This document shows positions 8,160 to 17,540 of a stretch of DNA of 64,000 nt, one piece after another; within the stretch, counting starts at the first letter, position 1; every line of letters starts with the position of its first letter. The notes below the pieces were generated by a model. That model made no database searches, was not told where the DNA came from, and was given only the letters and a program-made list of their open reading frames with translations. The translations under genes and the position numbers were made by a program. This DNA is from Fictibacillus solisalsi. Its GTDB lineage: Bacteria; Bacillota; Bacilli; Bacillales; Fictibacillaceae. The stretch lies in NCBI RefSeq assembly GCF_900103485.1, contig NZ_FNHW01000001.1:62001-126000 (forward strand), given 5' to 3'.

Positions 8160-9311
8160 CTACTTTTCTATCGAATGATCATAAACAATAGCACCATTGA
8201 TAATGGTCGTTTCTACCGTGCTGCGGGCATCAAACGGATCGCCATCCCAAATAACCACATCGGCATCCTTGCCCTTCTCAAGGGAACCAACCCGGTCCTC
8301 TACACCCAGATGTCTGGCCGCATTCAATGTAATAGCCTGCCAGGCTGTTTCCTGCTGAAGGCCATGTTTAACAGCACTGATCGCGCTCAAAATCAGGCTG
8401 TCGATTCCCACTACTGGATGATCGGTGGTGATGGATACCGGCACTCCAGCTGCATTCAACTCTTTAAGCGTATGCCATCCTTTATCAGCCAGTTCAATCT
8501 TGCTTCGTGTGGAAAGGGTCGGCCCTACAGAAACTCGTACATGATGTTCTGCGATAAAGGAAGCAATTTGATGGCCTTCCGTGCAATGCTCGATTGTCAG
8601 GTCAAACCCAAATTCCGTGGCCAGCCGGAGAATCGTGGCGATGTCATCTGCACGGTGGGCATGTGCCCGAATGGGTATTTCTTTTTTCAGGACTTTGATG
8701 AGGTGTTCGATTCCTAAATCAGGTGTGAGTTCTTCACCCTTCTCAAGCTTTTTTAAAGCATGCTGCGCGGCTTTCATCTCCTTACGAAACAGGGCGGCAA
8801 TGCCCATCCGGGTAACCGGTGCTTTACCTTTGCCTCCATAAAAACGTTTGGGGTTTTCTCCGAACGCCGCCTTCATGCCGGAAGGATTGCGGATGACCAT
8901 TTGGTCAATGACCGTTCCTGCCGTTTTTAGGACCACCATTTCTCCTCCGATGACATTGGCACTGCCCGGCATAACCTGAACAGTAGTCACACCGGCTTTC
9001 CGGGCGTCTTCAAATCCTTTCTCGTTTGGGTTAATTCCGTCTATTGCACGCACATACGGAGTTACAGGATTGCTCGTCTCATTGTAATCGTGCCCGGCTG
9101 GGCCGATTCCCTCTTCATGAATTCCCAGATGTGTATGTACATCGATCAAGCCAGGCGTTACAAATTTCCCTTCTGCATCGAGAACAGTCCCTGTTTCGGG
9201 AAGGCCGCTGATTTCGCCGATGCCGGCGATTTTTCCTTGACCCAGCAGAACATCCCCTTTATACATCATTCCTGTACCGGTCATGAGCATTCCATTTTTG
9301 ATCAAAAGCAT
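8160..9311 (-). CDS. Metal-dependent amidohydrolase (imidazolonepropionase/prolidase-like)
   Basis: 383 residues of the amidohydrolase superfamily. Metal-binding residues are recognisable: the HxH motif in DVHTHLG, later His in HAHRADD and IEHCTEG, and the Asp of SITTDHPV. A C-terminal composite beta-sandwich segment (GSLEKGKDADVVIWDGDP) is typical of this superfamily. The family hydrolyses cyclic amides and some dipeptides. It is divergent from an Lrp-type regulator and next to a long peptide-use operon, so an X-Pro or cyclic dipeptide substrate is plausible but not shown. Confidence 0.82.
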   Translation of the reverse strand: MLLIKNGMLMTGTGMMYKGDVLLGQGKIAGIGEISGLPETGTVLDAEGKFVTPGLIDVHTHLGIHEEGIGPAGHDYNETSNPVTPYVRAIDGINPNEKGFEDARKAGVTTVQVMPGSANVIGGEMVVLKTAGTVIDQMVIRNPSGMKAAFGENPKRFYGGKGKAPVTRMGIAALFRKEMKAAQHALKKLEKGEELTPDLGIEHLIKVLKKEIPIRAHAHRADDIATILRLATEFGFDLTIEHCTEGHQIASFIAEHHVRVSVGPTLSTRSKIELADKGWHTLKELNAAGVPVSITTDHPVVGIDSLILSAISAVKHGLQQETAWQAITLNAARHLGVEDRVGSLEKGKDADVVIWDGDPFDARSTVETTIINGAIVYDHSIEK

Positions 9312-9373
9312 GACAAAAATCCTCTCTTTTCAATTTTTTTCAAAAAACACTTGAATAAATATTCTGAAAAAAT

Positions 9374-9424
9374 TATACTATTTAAAAATTACTTATTTCA
9401 ATACCATTTCATAAAAATAGTATA
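9374..9424. promoter_or_regulatory. Long inverted repeat in the amidohydrolase/Lrp intergenic region
   Basis: TATACTATTT (9374-9383) is repeated inverted as AAATAGTATA (9415-9424). A second palindrome, TACTAATAATAGTA, lies at 9441-9454. AT-rich inverted repeats spaced over several helical turns are typical of Lrp/AsnC targets. They lie exactly between the divergent genes, whose starts are at 9311 (-) and 9502 (+). Confidence 0.5.
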
Positions 9425-9501
9425 GTTTTTAGGTAATAAATACTAATAATAGTACTAAATTAGTGATTTTTTGAAGTTTTTTATTACTGAAGGGTGGAAA
9501 T

Positions 9502-9954
9502 ATGGTGTCGGTGGAAATTATTGATCATCTGGATAAGGGAATTATTAAACTTTTATCCAAGGATGGAAGAATGTCATTTACAGAGATTGCGAATCGTTTG
9601 AATGTAACCGAGAAGACAGTTCGTTCCCGGTACAACAACCTTGTGGAAAATAACATACTCGAGGTCGTTGGAGTGGTTAACCCGATTTCTCTGGGTGTTA
9701 AGGTAGGAGCGATCATTCAGATCAGTGTGGTTCCACCAAATATGAATCACACCATTCAGCAATTGAGAGACATTACCGGCATCCGGTTTATTACATTAAC
9801 GTCTGGTGAGTACCAATTGCTCGTTCAGGCAAACGTCAGGGATTATGAGGAGATTACCGAGATTGTAAAAAGCATTCATCAACTCCCTGGTATCAACAAA
9901 ACCAATGTAATCTTACAGATGGACGTGTACAAAAATTCATTTGAATATATTTAA
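9502..9954 (+). CDS. Lrp/AsnC family transcriptional regulator
   Basis: 150 residues. The N-terminal helix-turn-helix (LLSKDGRMSFTEIANRLNVTEKTVRSRYNNL) is typical AsnC/Lrp, followed by a RAM ligand-binding domain (about residues 70-140). Such proteins bind amino acids and form octamers. It is divergent from the amidohydrolase and 71 bp before the M42 peptidase, so it is the natural candidate controller of peptide use. A weak hairpin with a T-run (9953-9975) may terminate or attenuate transcription after it. Confidence 0.9.
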   Translation: MVSVEIIDHLDKGIIKLLSKDGRMSFTEIANRLNVTEKTVRSRYNNLVENNILEVVGVVNPISLGVKVGAIIQISVVPPNMNHTIQQLRDITGIRFITLTSGEYQLLVQANVRDYEEITEIVKSIHQLPGINKTNVILQMDVYKNSFEYI

Positions 9955-10025
9955 GGCCTCCGGGTCTTTTTTATATCAACATCGGGTTCAGAAAATTCCG
10001 TTTCCTTTTAAGGGGGATTGCAGTA

Positions 10026-11090
10026 GTGTATCAATTGATTAAAGGATTGACCGAGCTTCATGGACCATGCGGCCATGAGCAGCAGATCACCCGCTATATC
10101 CGTGAAAAAACAGCAGTGCTTGCAGATTCGGTGGAAGTGGATGCCGTTGGAAATGTGATTTGCAGAACGAAGGGGAGCCAGCCGGGGCCAAGGGTCATTG
10201 TGACGGCCCATATGGATGAAGTTGGATTTGTGATCAAGAAAATAGAAGCGAATGGCCTGCTGCGCTTTGAAAAGTTAGGCGGACACGACGACCGTATCCT
10301 GCTTGCCCAAAAGGTGGAGGTAACGACAGATCAGGGGCATTTAAGGGGAGTCATCGGTACCATTTCCGCCCATTACATGAAATTTGATAATCCGGATGGG
10401 GTCCGAAAACATAAGGAACTATATATCGATATTGGAGCTTCATCTAAGAGTGAAGCTGAATCGCTTGGTGTACAGGTCGGAGACATTGCGACCTGGTGCA
10501 GTGAGACGGAATATCTCGGCAGTGAAAAAACCGGACGAATCGTGGGAAAGGGCTTCGACGATAGAGCCGGATGTGCTGTTCTCATCCAAGTGCTGCAGGA
10601 GTTAAAGAACAGAAACTTTGCAGGAGAGGTTATTGCCCTGTTTTCGGTTCAGGAAGAAGTGGGACTGAGAGGAGCATCCATTGCGGCCAACCATATCGAA
10701 GCAGCAGCCGCCATTGCCGTCGATACCACTGCAGTGAGCGATACACCTGAAAGCACGATGGACAATAGCTTAAAGCTTGGAGACGGGACAGGCATTAAAA
10801 TTATGGATTTTAGTTTGATTGCCCATCCCGCCATCAAAAAATCATTGGTGAATCTGGCGAGAGAACGTGAGATTCCCTTTCAACGAGAGGTCTTTCCGGG
10901 GATCGGGACGGACGGCGGGGCACTTAGCCTTGGCGGACGAGGCATACCAACCGGTGTCCTTTCCATTCCATCAAGATATGCCCACTCACCGGTAGAAGTG
11001 ATTGATATGGGAGATTTGCAAGCCACCGTGGATCTGCTGCTCTCTTTTATCGAATCGTTATCGGAACGTTCATCATTTACATTTTTATAG
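10026..11090 (+). CDS. M42 family metallo-aminopeptidase
   Basis: 354 residues, GTG start after AAGGGGGA. M42 enzymes are large dodecameric cytosolic aminopeptidases. The dinuclear metal ligands are visible in order: His (VTAHMDEVGF), bridging Asp (GKGFDDRAGC), catalytic Glu and metal Glu (SVQEEVGLRG), Asp (AVDTTAVSD) and His (SRYAHSPVE). It leads a run of peptide-degrading and peptide-import genes, and the next gene follows after 10 bp. Confidence 0.92.
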   Translation: MYQLIKGLTELHGPCGHEQQITRYIREKTAVLADSVEVDAVGNVICRTKGSQPGPRVIVTAHMDEVGFVIKKIEANGLLRFEKLGGHDDRILLAQKVEVTTDQGHLRGVIGTISAHYMKFDNPDGVRKHKELYIDIGASSKSEAESLGVQVGDIATWCSETEYLGSEKTGRIVGKGFDDRAGCAVLIQVLQELKNRNFAGEVIALFSVQEEVGLRGASIAANHIEAAAAIAVDTTAVSDTPESTMDNSLKLGDGTGIKIMDFSLIAHPAIKKSLVNLAREREIPFQREVFPGIGTDGGALSLGGRGIPTGVLSIPSRYAHSPVEVIDMGDLQATVDLLLSFIESLSERSSFTFL

Positions 11091-11100
11091 GAGGAGAAAC

Positions 11101-11949
11101 ATGAAAATTTTTATTTCTGCAGATATGGAAGGCATTTCAGGAGTAGCAACGAACATGCAGCTGAAAAAAAACGATGAGTATCAGCGCTTTAGAAAGTTAA
11201 TGACACAGGATGTCAATGCGGCCATTGCCGGAGCGTTTGATGGGGGGGCAACCGAAGTGACTGTAGCTGATGGCCATGGGAATATGTCCAACATCCTTGT
11301 TGAGGAGCTGGATGAAAGAGCGCGCCTTGTATCCGGAAACAACCGGGTGCTATGCCAGCTGGCCGGGCTGGATGACAGCTTCGACGGGATTATGTTTGTC
11401 GGGCACCATGGACGAGAAGCGGGTTCCGAACGTGCGGTGATCAGTCATACGCTCGCCGGTGTCGCGGTTGCTGAAATGAAAATCAACGGAAAGGTTGTCG
11501 GGGAAACAGAAATGAATGCAGGCGCTGCGGGCTTTTTCGGTATACCTGCCATTCTTGCCACCGGTGATGATGCATACATAGAGGAAGTAACGGAGACCTT
11601 GCCGGAAATCGAAGGTGCGGTTGTGAAATTCGCCGTTGACCGGTTTGCAGCAGAACTACTTCATCCCTCAAAGGCAAGGCAGATTATCCGTGAAAAAGCA
11701 AAGCGGGGAGTAGAGAGAGCAAAAGAGATTCCGCCATACGTGGTAGATGGCCCAGTTACGTTTGAAATTGAGTTTAAAGGAACAAATCAGGCGATGATGA
11801 CAACCACTTTGCCGACAGTTGAGCTCATCGGGCCAAAGACGATCCGGTTTACGTGTGAGGATTATATTACCGCCTACAAGCATATGTGGGGTGCAGTCAT
11901 TATCGGTATGGCAGCGACCAATGGAGTGCTGGGACATGCCAACGCCTAA
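11101..11949 (+). CDS. dppA: D-aminopeptidase DppA (M55 family)
   Basis: 282 residues. The signature SADMEGISGV supplies the Asp and Glu zinc ligands; other ligands are His in ADGHGNMS and in FVGHHGREAG, with a conserved SHTLAG. In B. subtilis DppA is a D-specific aminopeptidase encoded ahead of the dipeptide permease, the same order as here. The frame is open further upstream, but GGAGGAG before ATG 11101 decides the start. Confidence 0.93.
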   Translation: MKIFISADMEGISGVATNMQLKKNDEYQRFRKLMTQDVNAAIAGAFDGGATEVTVADGHGNMSNILVEELDERARLVSGNNRVLCQLAGLDDSFDGIMFVGHHGREAGSERAVISHTLAGVAVAEMKINGKVVGETEMNAGAAGFFGIPAILATGDDAYIEEVTETLPEIEGAVVKFAVDRFAAELLHPSKARQIIREKAKRGVERAKEIPPYVVDGPVTFEIEFKGTNQAMMTTTLPTVELIGPKTIRFTCEDYITAYKHMWGAVIIGMAATNGVLGHANA

Positions 11950-11976
11950 AATCTGAAAAGAAAGGAGCGTGGGGAA

Positions 11977-12906
11977 ATGAAGTTCATCCTGAAGCGGCTG
12001 CTGACCATGCTTTTAACCATCTGGGTCATTACAACGCTCACATTCGTAATCATGCATACGATCCCGGGGGATCCTTTTTCATCGGATTCCGATGTGCTGC
12101 CTGAAGAAGTATTGAACAACATGCGCGCAAAGTTCAATCTCGATAAGCCGCTGCCTTTTCAATATCTGTTGTATCTGAAAAACTTGGCATCGTTCGATCT
12201 GGGGCCTTCCATTGAATCGGAAACACGCAACGTGAACACACTCATTGCCGAAGGCCTGCCGGTTTCCGCACTTCTCGGGTTCCAGGCATTGGTCATCGCC
12301 CTTGTCTTTGGACTGATCCTTGGAATCATTGCTTCTCTGTTTCATAACCGGACCATCGACTATGCTGCCATGACGATCGCCATACTCGGAATATCTGTTC
12401 CAAGCTTCATCCTTGCGCCATTGATGATCAAGGTCTTTGCCGTTCAATGGGGGATGCTGCCGGTCGCCTCATGGGGCACATGGAAACATACCATATTGCC
12501 GTCCGTGGCGCTTGCCGCCGGGCCGCTCGCCATTATTGCCCGGTTTACGAGATCAAGCATGCTTGAGGTGCTTAAACAAAATTACATGAAAACTGCAGAT
12601 GCCAAGGGACTTGGTGCAGCAGGAATTGTCGTCAAGCATGGCATTCGCAACGCAATTATCCCGGTCGTTTCCTTTATGGGACCGCTTGTTGCTCATCTTC
12701 TGACAGGAACATTTGTTATTGAAAAAATTTTTGCGATTCCGGGGCTGGGCAAATACTTTGTGGATAGTATCTTTAACCGGGATTATCCCGTTATTCTTGG
12801 AACAACCATCTTTTTCAGCGTAGTGCTGATCGTAACGCTTTTTCTTATTGATCTATCGTACAGGCTTATTGATCCGCGAATCAAATTAAGCAGCAGGGGG
12901 GACTGA
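11977..12906 (+). CDS. dppB: Dipeptide/oligopeptide ABC transporter permease (DppB-like)
   Basis: 309 residues with about six membrane spans. The first segment (LLTMLLTIWVITTLTFVIMH) and following extracytoplasmic loop are characteristic of DppB/OppB permeases, as is the EAA loop that contacts the ATPases (TADAKGLGAAGIVVKHGIRN). It forms a heterodimer with the next protein. AAAGGAG precedes ATG; one base separates its stop from dppC. Confidence 0.93.
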   Translation: MKFILKRLLTMLLTIWVITTLTFVIMHTIPGDPFSSDSDVLPEEVLNNMRAKFNLDKPLPFQYLLYLKNLASFDLGPSIESETRNVNTLIAEGLPVSALLGFQALVIALVFGLILGIIASLFHNRTIDYAAMTIAILGISVPSFILAPLMIKVFAVQWGMLPVASWGTWKHTILPSVALAAGPLAIIARFTRSSMLEVLKQNYMKTADAKGLGAAGIVVKHGIRNAIIPVVSFMGPLVAHLLTGTFVIEKIFAIPGLGKYFVDSIFNRDYPVILGTTIFFSVVLIVTLFLIDLSYRLIDPRIKLSSRGD

Positions 12907-12907
12907 C

Positions 12908-13855
12908 ATGCTGGAAAAAGCTTCACATGATTCACTTTTCAGGCCGCTTGAAAAGGGCCGTCTGAAAAAAGAAGAGATACGGCGGCCAGGTGTCAGCCAG
13001 GCAAAAGAAAGCTTTCGAAGGGTATTGAAAAACAAGCTGGCCGTCACCGGAGCCATCATTTTGCTGCTTATTCTGTTCTTTGCCATCTTTGGTCCCAGAA
13101 TGGTTCCGTATAGCTATTCCGACCAAAGTCTGGCGAGCGGAAATCTTTCGCCCGATGGAAAGCACTGGTTTGGTACGGATGATCTCGGCCGTGATATGTG
13201 GGCAAGAACATGGTATGGCGCCAGAATTTCCTTAACGATCGGGGTCGCCGCTGCGTTGATCGATCTCGTCGTTGGCCTCCTGGTTGGCGGTATTTCAGGC
13301 TACATGGCAGGCAGGGGGAAACTCGGTGACCGGATTGACAACGGTTTGATGCGTATTGTTGAGATTTTGTACAGCATTCCTTATTTGCTCGTCGTTATCC
13401 TGCTTTTGGTGGTTATGAAACCTGGATTATGGACCATTGTTATTGCTCTTTCCATTACGGGGTGGGTATCGATGGCCCGTGTTGTACGGGGCCAGATTCT
13501 CCAGATTAAACAGCAGGAGTTTGTGGCAGCTGCGCAAAAACTTGGAACACCGCACGGAGCCATTATTCTTAAGCATTTGTTTCCCAACATGCTGGGCATC
13601 ATCATCGTCAACCTGACATTTACCATTCCAAATGCCATCTTTGCCGAAGCCTTCCTGAGTTTTATCGGCCTTGGGGTACAGGCGCCTATTGCAAGCTGGG
13701 GGACGATGGCCAACGATGCACTCGGTGTAATTTTAAGTGGGCAGTGGTGGAGATTGTTTTTTCCAGGATTCATGATTTCACTGACGATGTTTGCATTTAA
13801 CGTGTTCGGAGACGGATTGCAGGATGCACTGGATCCGCACCAGGCAAAAGATTAG
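12908..13855 (+). CDS. dppC: Dipeptide/oligopeptide ABC transporter permease (DppC-like)
   Basis: 315 residues. An N-terminal cytosolic extension precedes the first membrane segment, then HWFGTDDLGRDMWAR, a motif typical of DppC/OppC, and the EAA loop (AAAQKLGTPHGAIILKHLFP). It partners with the DppB-like permease. Its ribosome site (GGGGGGA) lies in the end of dppB, indicating coupled translation. Confidence 0.93.
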   Translation: MLEKASHDSLFRPLEKGRLKKEEIRRPGVSQAKESFRRVLKNKLAVTGAIILLLILFFAIFGPRMVPYSYSDQSLASGNLSPDGKHWFGTDDLGRDMWARTWYGARISLTIGVAAALIDLVVGLLVGGISGYMAGRGKLGDRIDNGLMRIVEILYSIPYLLVVILLLVVMKPGLWTIVIALSITGWVSMARVVRGQILQIKQQEFVAAAQKLGTPHGAIILKHLFPNMLGIIIVNLTFTIPNAIFAEAFLSFIGLGVQAPIASWGTMANDALGVILSGQWWRLFFPGFMISLTMFAFNVFGDGLQDALDPHQAKD

Positions 13856-13865
13856 GGGGGAGACG

Positions 13866-14885
13866 ATGGCACAGCTTTTGGAAGTGGATCAGTTAAAAGT
13901 ATCGTTTCGCTCCCATGGGGGCGAAGTTCAGGCGGTCAGGGGAGTCAGCTTTAACATAGGTCACGGCGAGGTGCTCGCTGTAGTAGGAGAGAGCGGCTGC
14001 GGCAAGTCAGTAACCGCTCAGGCGATCATGAAGCTTCTTCCCAAACGAGGCTGCAGGATTAAACAAGGCTCCATTCATTTTGATGGTAAAGACTTATTAA
14101 AGCTGTCAGGAAAAGAAATGAAACAAATTAAAGGCTCGCAGATCAGTATGGTATTCCAGGATCCGATGACCTCCCTCAATCCGACAATGAAAATTGGAAT
14201 CCAGATTGCAGAAGGGATTATCAAGCATAAGGGGCTGAATAAAACGCAAGCGAAGGCAAGGGCACTGGAATTGCTGAAGCTCGCCGGGATACCCAATCCT
14301 GAATCGAGGTACAATCAGTATCCGCATGAACTGAGCGGCGGAATGCGGCAGCGTGTGCTTATCGCCATCGCGCTGGCGTGTGATCCCAAGCTCTTGATTG
14401 CTGATGAACCGACAACTGCTCTTGATGTGACCATACAGGCCCAGATTCTGGACTTAATGAAGGATCTGCAGCACAAGTTCGGCACCTCCATCATGCTGAT
14501 CACCCACGATTTGGGAGTGGTGGCTGAAATGGCTCAGAACGTCATCGTGATGTATGCGGGAATCGTGGTGGAGAGCGGTACGGTGGCAGATATCCTGGAA
14601 CGGCCAAAGCATCCGTATACCATGGGGCTGCTGAATTCTCTTCCTAATTATGAGGAGGGAGAAAAGGAACGGCTCATTCCAATCGAAGGTTCACCTCCGG
14701 ACTTATATGATCCGCCAAAGGGCTGCCCGTTTGCTGCCAGATGTGAATTTGCCATGGAAATTTGTGTCGGGGAGCTTCCTGAGCCGTTCGCCGTAAACGA
14801 CGGCCATCATTCCAGATGCTGGCTGAACGACCCAAGAGCGCCTAAGGTCACTGAATTTGCAGCTGCGGGGAGGGATGAATCATGA
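13866..14885 (+). CDS. dppD: Dipeptide/oligopeptide ABC transporter ATPase (DppD-like)
   Basis: 339 residues. Walker A GESGCGKS, signature LSGGMRQR and Walker B LLIADEPTTALD are intact. The C-terminal oligopeptide-permease extension contains the Cys cluster (CPFAARC, then C and C) that binds an iron-sulfur cluster in related ATPases. ATG 13866 follows AGGGGGGAGA. Its stop overlaps the next ATG (ATGA), so the two ATPases are translationally coupled. Confidence 0.94.
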   Translation: MAQLLEVDQLKVSFRSHGGEVQAVRGVSFNIGHGEVLAVVGESGCGKSVTAQAIMKLLPKRGCRIKQGSIHFDGKDLLKLSGKEMKQIKGSQISMVFQDPMTSLNPTMKIGIQIAEGIIKHKGLNKTQAKARALELLKLAGIPNPESRYNQYPHELSGGMRQRVLIAIALACDPKLLIADEPTTALDVTIQAQILDLMKDLQHKFGTSIMLITHDLGVVAEMAQNVIVMYAGIVVESGTVADILERPKHPYTMGLLNSLPNYEEGEKERLIPIEGSPPDLYDPPKGCPFAARCEFAMEICVGELPEPFAVNDGHHSRCWLNDPRAPKVTEFAAAGRDES

Positions 14886-15829
14886 CAGAAATGCTGCTTG
14901 AGGTGGAAAATCTGAAGAAGTATTTTAATGTAGGAAAGCACTCCTTGAAAGCTGTGGATAATGTTTCATTTTCCGTGAGAAGGGGAGAAACCCTGGGATT
15001 GGTTGGAGAAAGCGGCAGTGGAAAATCCACATTGGGCCGGACGATTGTCGGCCTGAATGAGGCAACAGGCGGAAAAATGGTCTTCGAGGGTAGGGATGTC
15101 AGCACACTTAGTAAAAAGGAAAAAAGAAAGTATAACCGAATTGTTCAAATGATTTTCCAGGACCCGCATGCTTCTCTTAATCCGAGAATGAAAGTAGGGG
15201 ATATCATTGCCGAAGGCATGGATGCCCATAAACTTGCTTCTGGAAAGGAGAGGATGCATCGCATCTTCAGCTTGCTAGAAAGGGTAGGCTTGCAGGGTGA
15301 TCATGCCAAACGTTATCCACACGAGTTCAGCGGAGGACAGCGGCAGAGGATCGGTATTGCACGGGCGCTCGCAGTTGAACCGAAGTTTATCGTAGCCGAT
15401 GAACCGATCTCTGCGCTGGATGTTTCCATTCAGGCGCAGGTGATTAACCTTATGGAAGATCTGCAGCGGGAAATGGGGCTCACGTTTTTGTTTATTGCCC
15501 ATGATCTCGGGATGGTCAAACACATCAGCGACCGTATCGGTGTAATGTACCTTGGAAGCTTCATGGAACTCGCGGACAGTGGTGATCTTTTCAGTGAACC
15601 GCTTCATCCATACACCCAGGCACTTTTGTCAGCGATCCCGGCACCAACGGTTTCCAGAGAAAAGCAGGAGCGGATTATTTTAAAAGGAGATCCGCCAAGT
15701 CCCATCTCGCCGCCGTCGGGATGCCGGTTTAGAACCCGCTGTCCTCATGCCATGGAGGTGTGTGCTGCAGCTGTTCCGGAATGGAAAGAAATACGTCCAC
15801 AACATTGGACAGCTTGTCATTTATATTAA
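14882..15829 (+). CDS. Dipeptide/oligopeptide ABC transporter ATPase (DppF/OppF-like)
   Basis: 315 residues. Walker A GESGSGKS, signature FSGGQRQR and Walker B FIVADEPISALD are intact, and the C-terminal Cys motif (CRFRTRCPHAMEVC) is present. It pairs with the preceding ATPase in the canonical two-permease, two-ATPase importer. It overlaps dppD by four bases. Confidence 0.94.
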   Translation: MTEMLLEVENLKKYFNVGKHSLKAVDNVSFSVRRGETLGLVGESGSGKSTLGRTIVGLNEATGGKMVFEGRDVSTLSKKEKRKYNRIVQMIFQDPHASLNPRMKVGDIIAEGMDAHKLASGKERMHRIFSLLERVGLQGDHAKRYPHEFSGGQRQRIGIARALAVEPKFIVADEPISALDVSIQAQVINLMEDLQREMGLTFLFIAHDLGMVKHISDRIGVMYLGSFMELADSGDLFSEPLHPYTQALLSAIPAPTVSREKQERIILKGDPPSPISPPSGCRFRTRCPHAMEVCAAAVPEWKEIRPQHWTACHLY

Positions 15830-15849
15830 ACAGATGGGGGAATAGGAAT

Positions 15850-17469
15850 ATGATAAAAACGATGAAAAAGCCGTTTGCCGGATTGCTTGTTTTGGTCCTG
15901 ATCATGTCGGTACTGTCTGCTTGCTCGGGCAACAGCAAATCGACTTCCACAGAAGGTGTAAAACAGGAAATTACGATGAACGCGGTAAGTGAACCGCCGT
16001 CTCTGGATCCTGCGCTGGCAACAGACACTACTTCGGGATGGATTTTGGATCATTTGTATGAAGGATTGTACATGAAAAACAAGAGCGGCGATTCTGTAAA
16101 AGGCCTTGCCAAAGGCGTTAAAGTATCAAAGGATAAAAAGGTATATACATTTAAACTTCGGGATGATGCAAAATGGTCCGATGGCGACCCGGTAAAGGCT
16201 CAAGATTTTGAGTATGCATGGAAGCATGTGCTTGATCCAAAAACAGGAAGTTCTTTTGCGTTTTATATGTACTATATTAAAGGCGCAGAAGCCTACAACA
16301 AAGGCAAAGGTTCCGTTGAAGATGTAGGGGTGAAGGCGCTTGATGACAAAACCCTTCAGGTTGAGCTTGCAGCACCCATTGGTTTTATAGAAAAGCTCCT
16401 TTCGTTCTGGGTCTATTACCCCGTAAAGAAAGAAACTGCCGAAGGAAACAAAAACTGGGCTGCCGAGGCAAAAGACTATGTTTCCAACGGCCCTTACAAG
16501 TTAACAGAATGGAAGCATAATCGTTCCGTTGTGATCGAAAAGAACAAGAGTTACTATGGGAAAGACGATGTGAATATGGAAAAGGTAACCTGGAAAATGG
16601 TCAATGACGCCACCACGTATTACCAGATGTACAAATCGGGAGAGCTGGATTTGATCCAAACCCTTCCATCTGATGTTATTAACCAGGAAAAGGATAATAA
16701 AGAATACAAGGTAACACCATATTTCGGCACCTATATGTACATGTTTAATGTGGACAAGGAGCCATTCAACAACCAAAAAGTCCGCGAAGCCTTTAACCTT
16801 GCGATCGACCGCAAGATGATCACGGACAAGATTACACAAGCCGGTGAAAAGCCTGCACAGGCCTTTGTGCCATATGGAGCGGAAAGCGGCGGCAAGGATT
16901 TCAGAAAAGAGAAAGAACAGTATTTCCAGGAAGATGTGAAAAAAGCGAAGCAGCTGATTAAGGAAGCAATGAAAGAAGAAGGCTGGAGCCAGTTCCCTGA
17001 GACAGAACTGAAGTACAATACGTTGGACAGCAACAAAAAGATTGCTGAAGCTGTTCAGGAAATGCTGAAGAAAAACCTTGGAGTCGACGTAAAGCTGACC
17101 AATCAGGAATGGAAGACGTATCTGGATACAACGAAACAAAAGAACTTCCAGATGGCGCGTATGGGCTGGATCGGCATCTATGTGGATCCAACACCAATTC
17201 TTGATTACTATCTTGGAGACAGCCCGAATAACCGTACAAACTGGGTGAATCCAAAATATGACAAGCTGCTTGCGCAGTCTAAAACCGAGCAGAACGAAAA
17301 GAAACGTATGGAACTGCTTCACCAGGCAGAGAATGTACTGATGAAGGATCTGCCATTCATGCCGGTATACTATTACTCTAACAATTACTTAACTTCCAGC
17401 AAGTTCAAGGGAGTGGTTTATCCGGTTAACCGTTATCCGTATGTCCGCTGGGCAGAAAAAACCGAATAA
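15850..17469 (+). CDS. Peptide-binding lipoprotein of the ABC importer (OppA/DppE-like)
   Basis: 539 residues, SBP family 5. It has a lipoprotein signal: basic MIKTMKK, hydrophobic core and lipobox LSAC, so it is lipid-anchored outside the membrane. The motif SEPPSLDPALATDT near the mature N-terminus and DDAKWSDGDPVKAQDF are typical of OppA/DppE peptide receptors. The start at 15850 follows GGGGG; an ATG four codons later is a possible alternative. It delivers peptides to the permeases encoded upstream. Confidence 0.94.
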   Translation: MIKTMKKPFAGLLVLVLIMSVLSACSGNSKSTSTEGVKQEITMNAVSEPPSLDPALATDTTSGWILDHLYEGLYMKNKSGDSVKGLAKGVKVSKDKKVYTFKLRDDAKWSDGDPVKAQDFEYAWKHVLDPKTGSSFAFYMYYIKGAEAYNKGKGSVEDVGVKALDDKTLQVELAAPIGFIEKLLSFWVYYPVKKETAEGNKNWAAEAKDYVSNGPYKLTEWKHNRSVVIEKNKSYYGKDDVNMEKVTWKMVNDATTYYQMYKSGELDLIQTLPSDVINQEKDNKEYKVTPYFGTYMYMFNVDKEPFNNQKVREAFNLAIDRKMITDKITQAGEKPAQAFVPYGAESGGKDFRKEKEQYFQEDVKKAKQLIKEAMKEEGWSQFPETELKYNTLDSNKKIAEAVQEMLKKNLGVDVKLTNQEWKTYLDTTKQKNFQMARMGWIGIYVDPTPILDYYLGDSPNNRTNWVNPKYDKLLAQSKTEQNEKKRMELLHQAENVLMKDLPFMPVYYYSNNYLTSSKFKGVVYPVNRYPYVRWAEKTE

Positions 17470-17476
17470 TTAAAAT

Positions 17477-17520
17477 GGAGGGCCGCCTGCCGTACTTGGC
17501 AGGTTCCTCCTATTTTGTTT
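17477..17520 (+). terminator. Stem-loop after the peptide-binding protein gene
   Basis: GGAGGGCCGCCTGCC pairs with GGCAGGTTCCTCC around a short loop, followed by TATTTTGTTT. It may be a partial terminator or an RNA-stabilising stem-loop, since genes in the same direction follow closely. Confidence 0.6.
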
Positions 17521-17540
17521 CAATGGAGTGGTGGTAGGAT

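Noticed and set aside
16501-17322. Minus-strand 273-codon open frame inside the peptide-binding protein gene
   Set aside because: It is fully antisense to a well-supported lipoprotein gene, has no ribosome site and its residue composition (rich in Phe, Leu, His) is that of a shadow frame.
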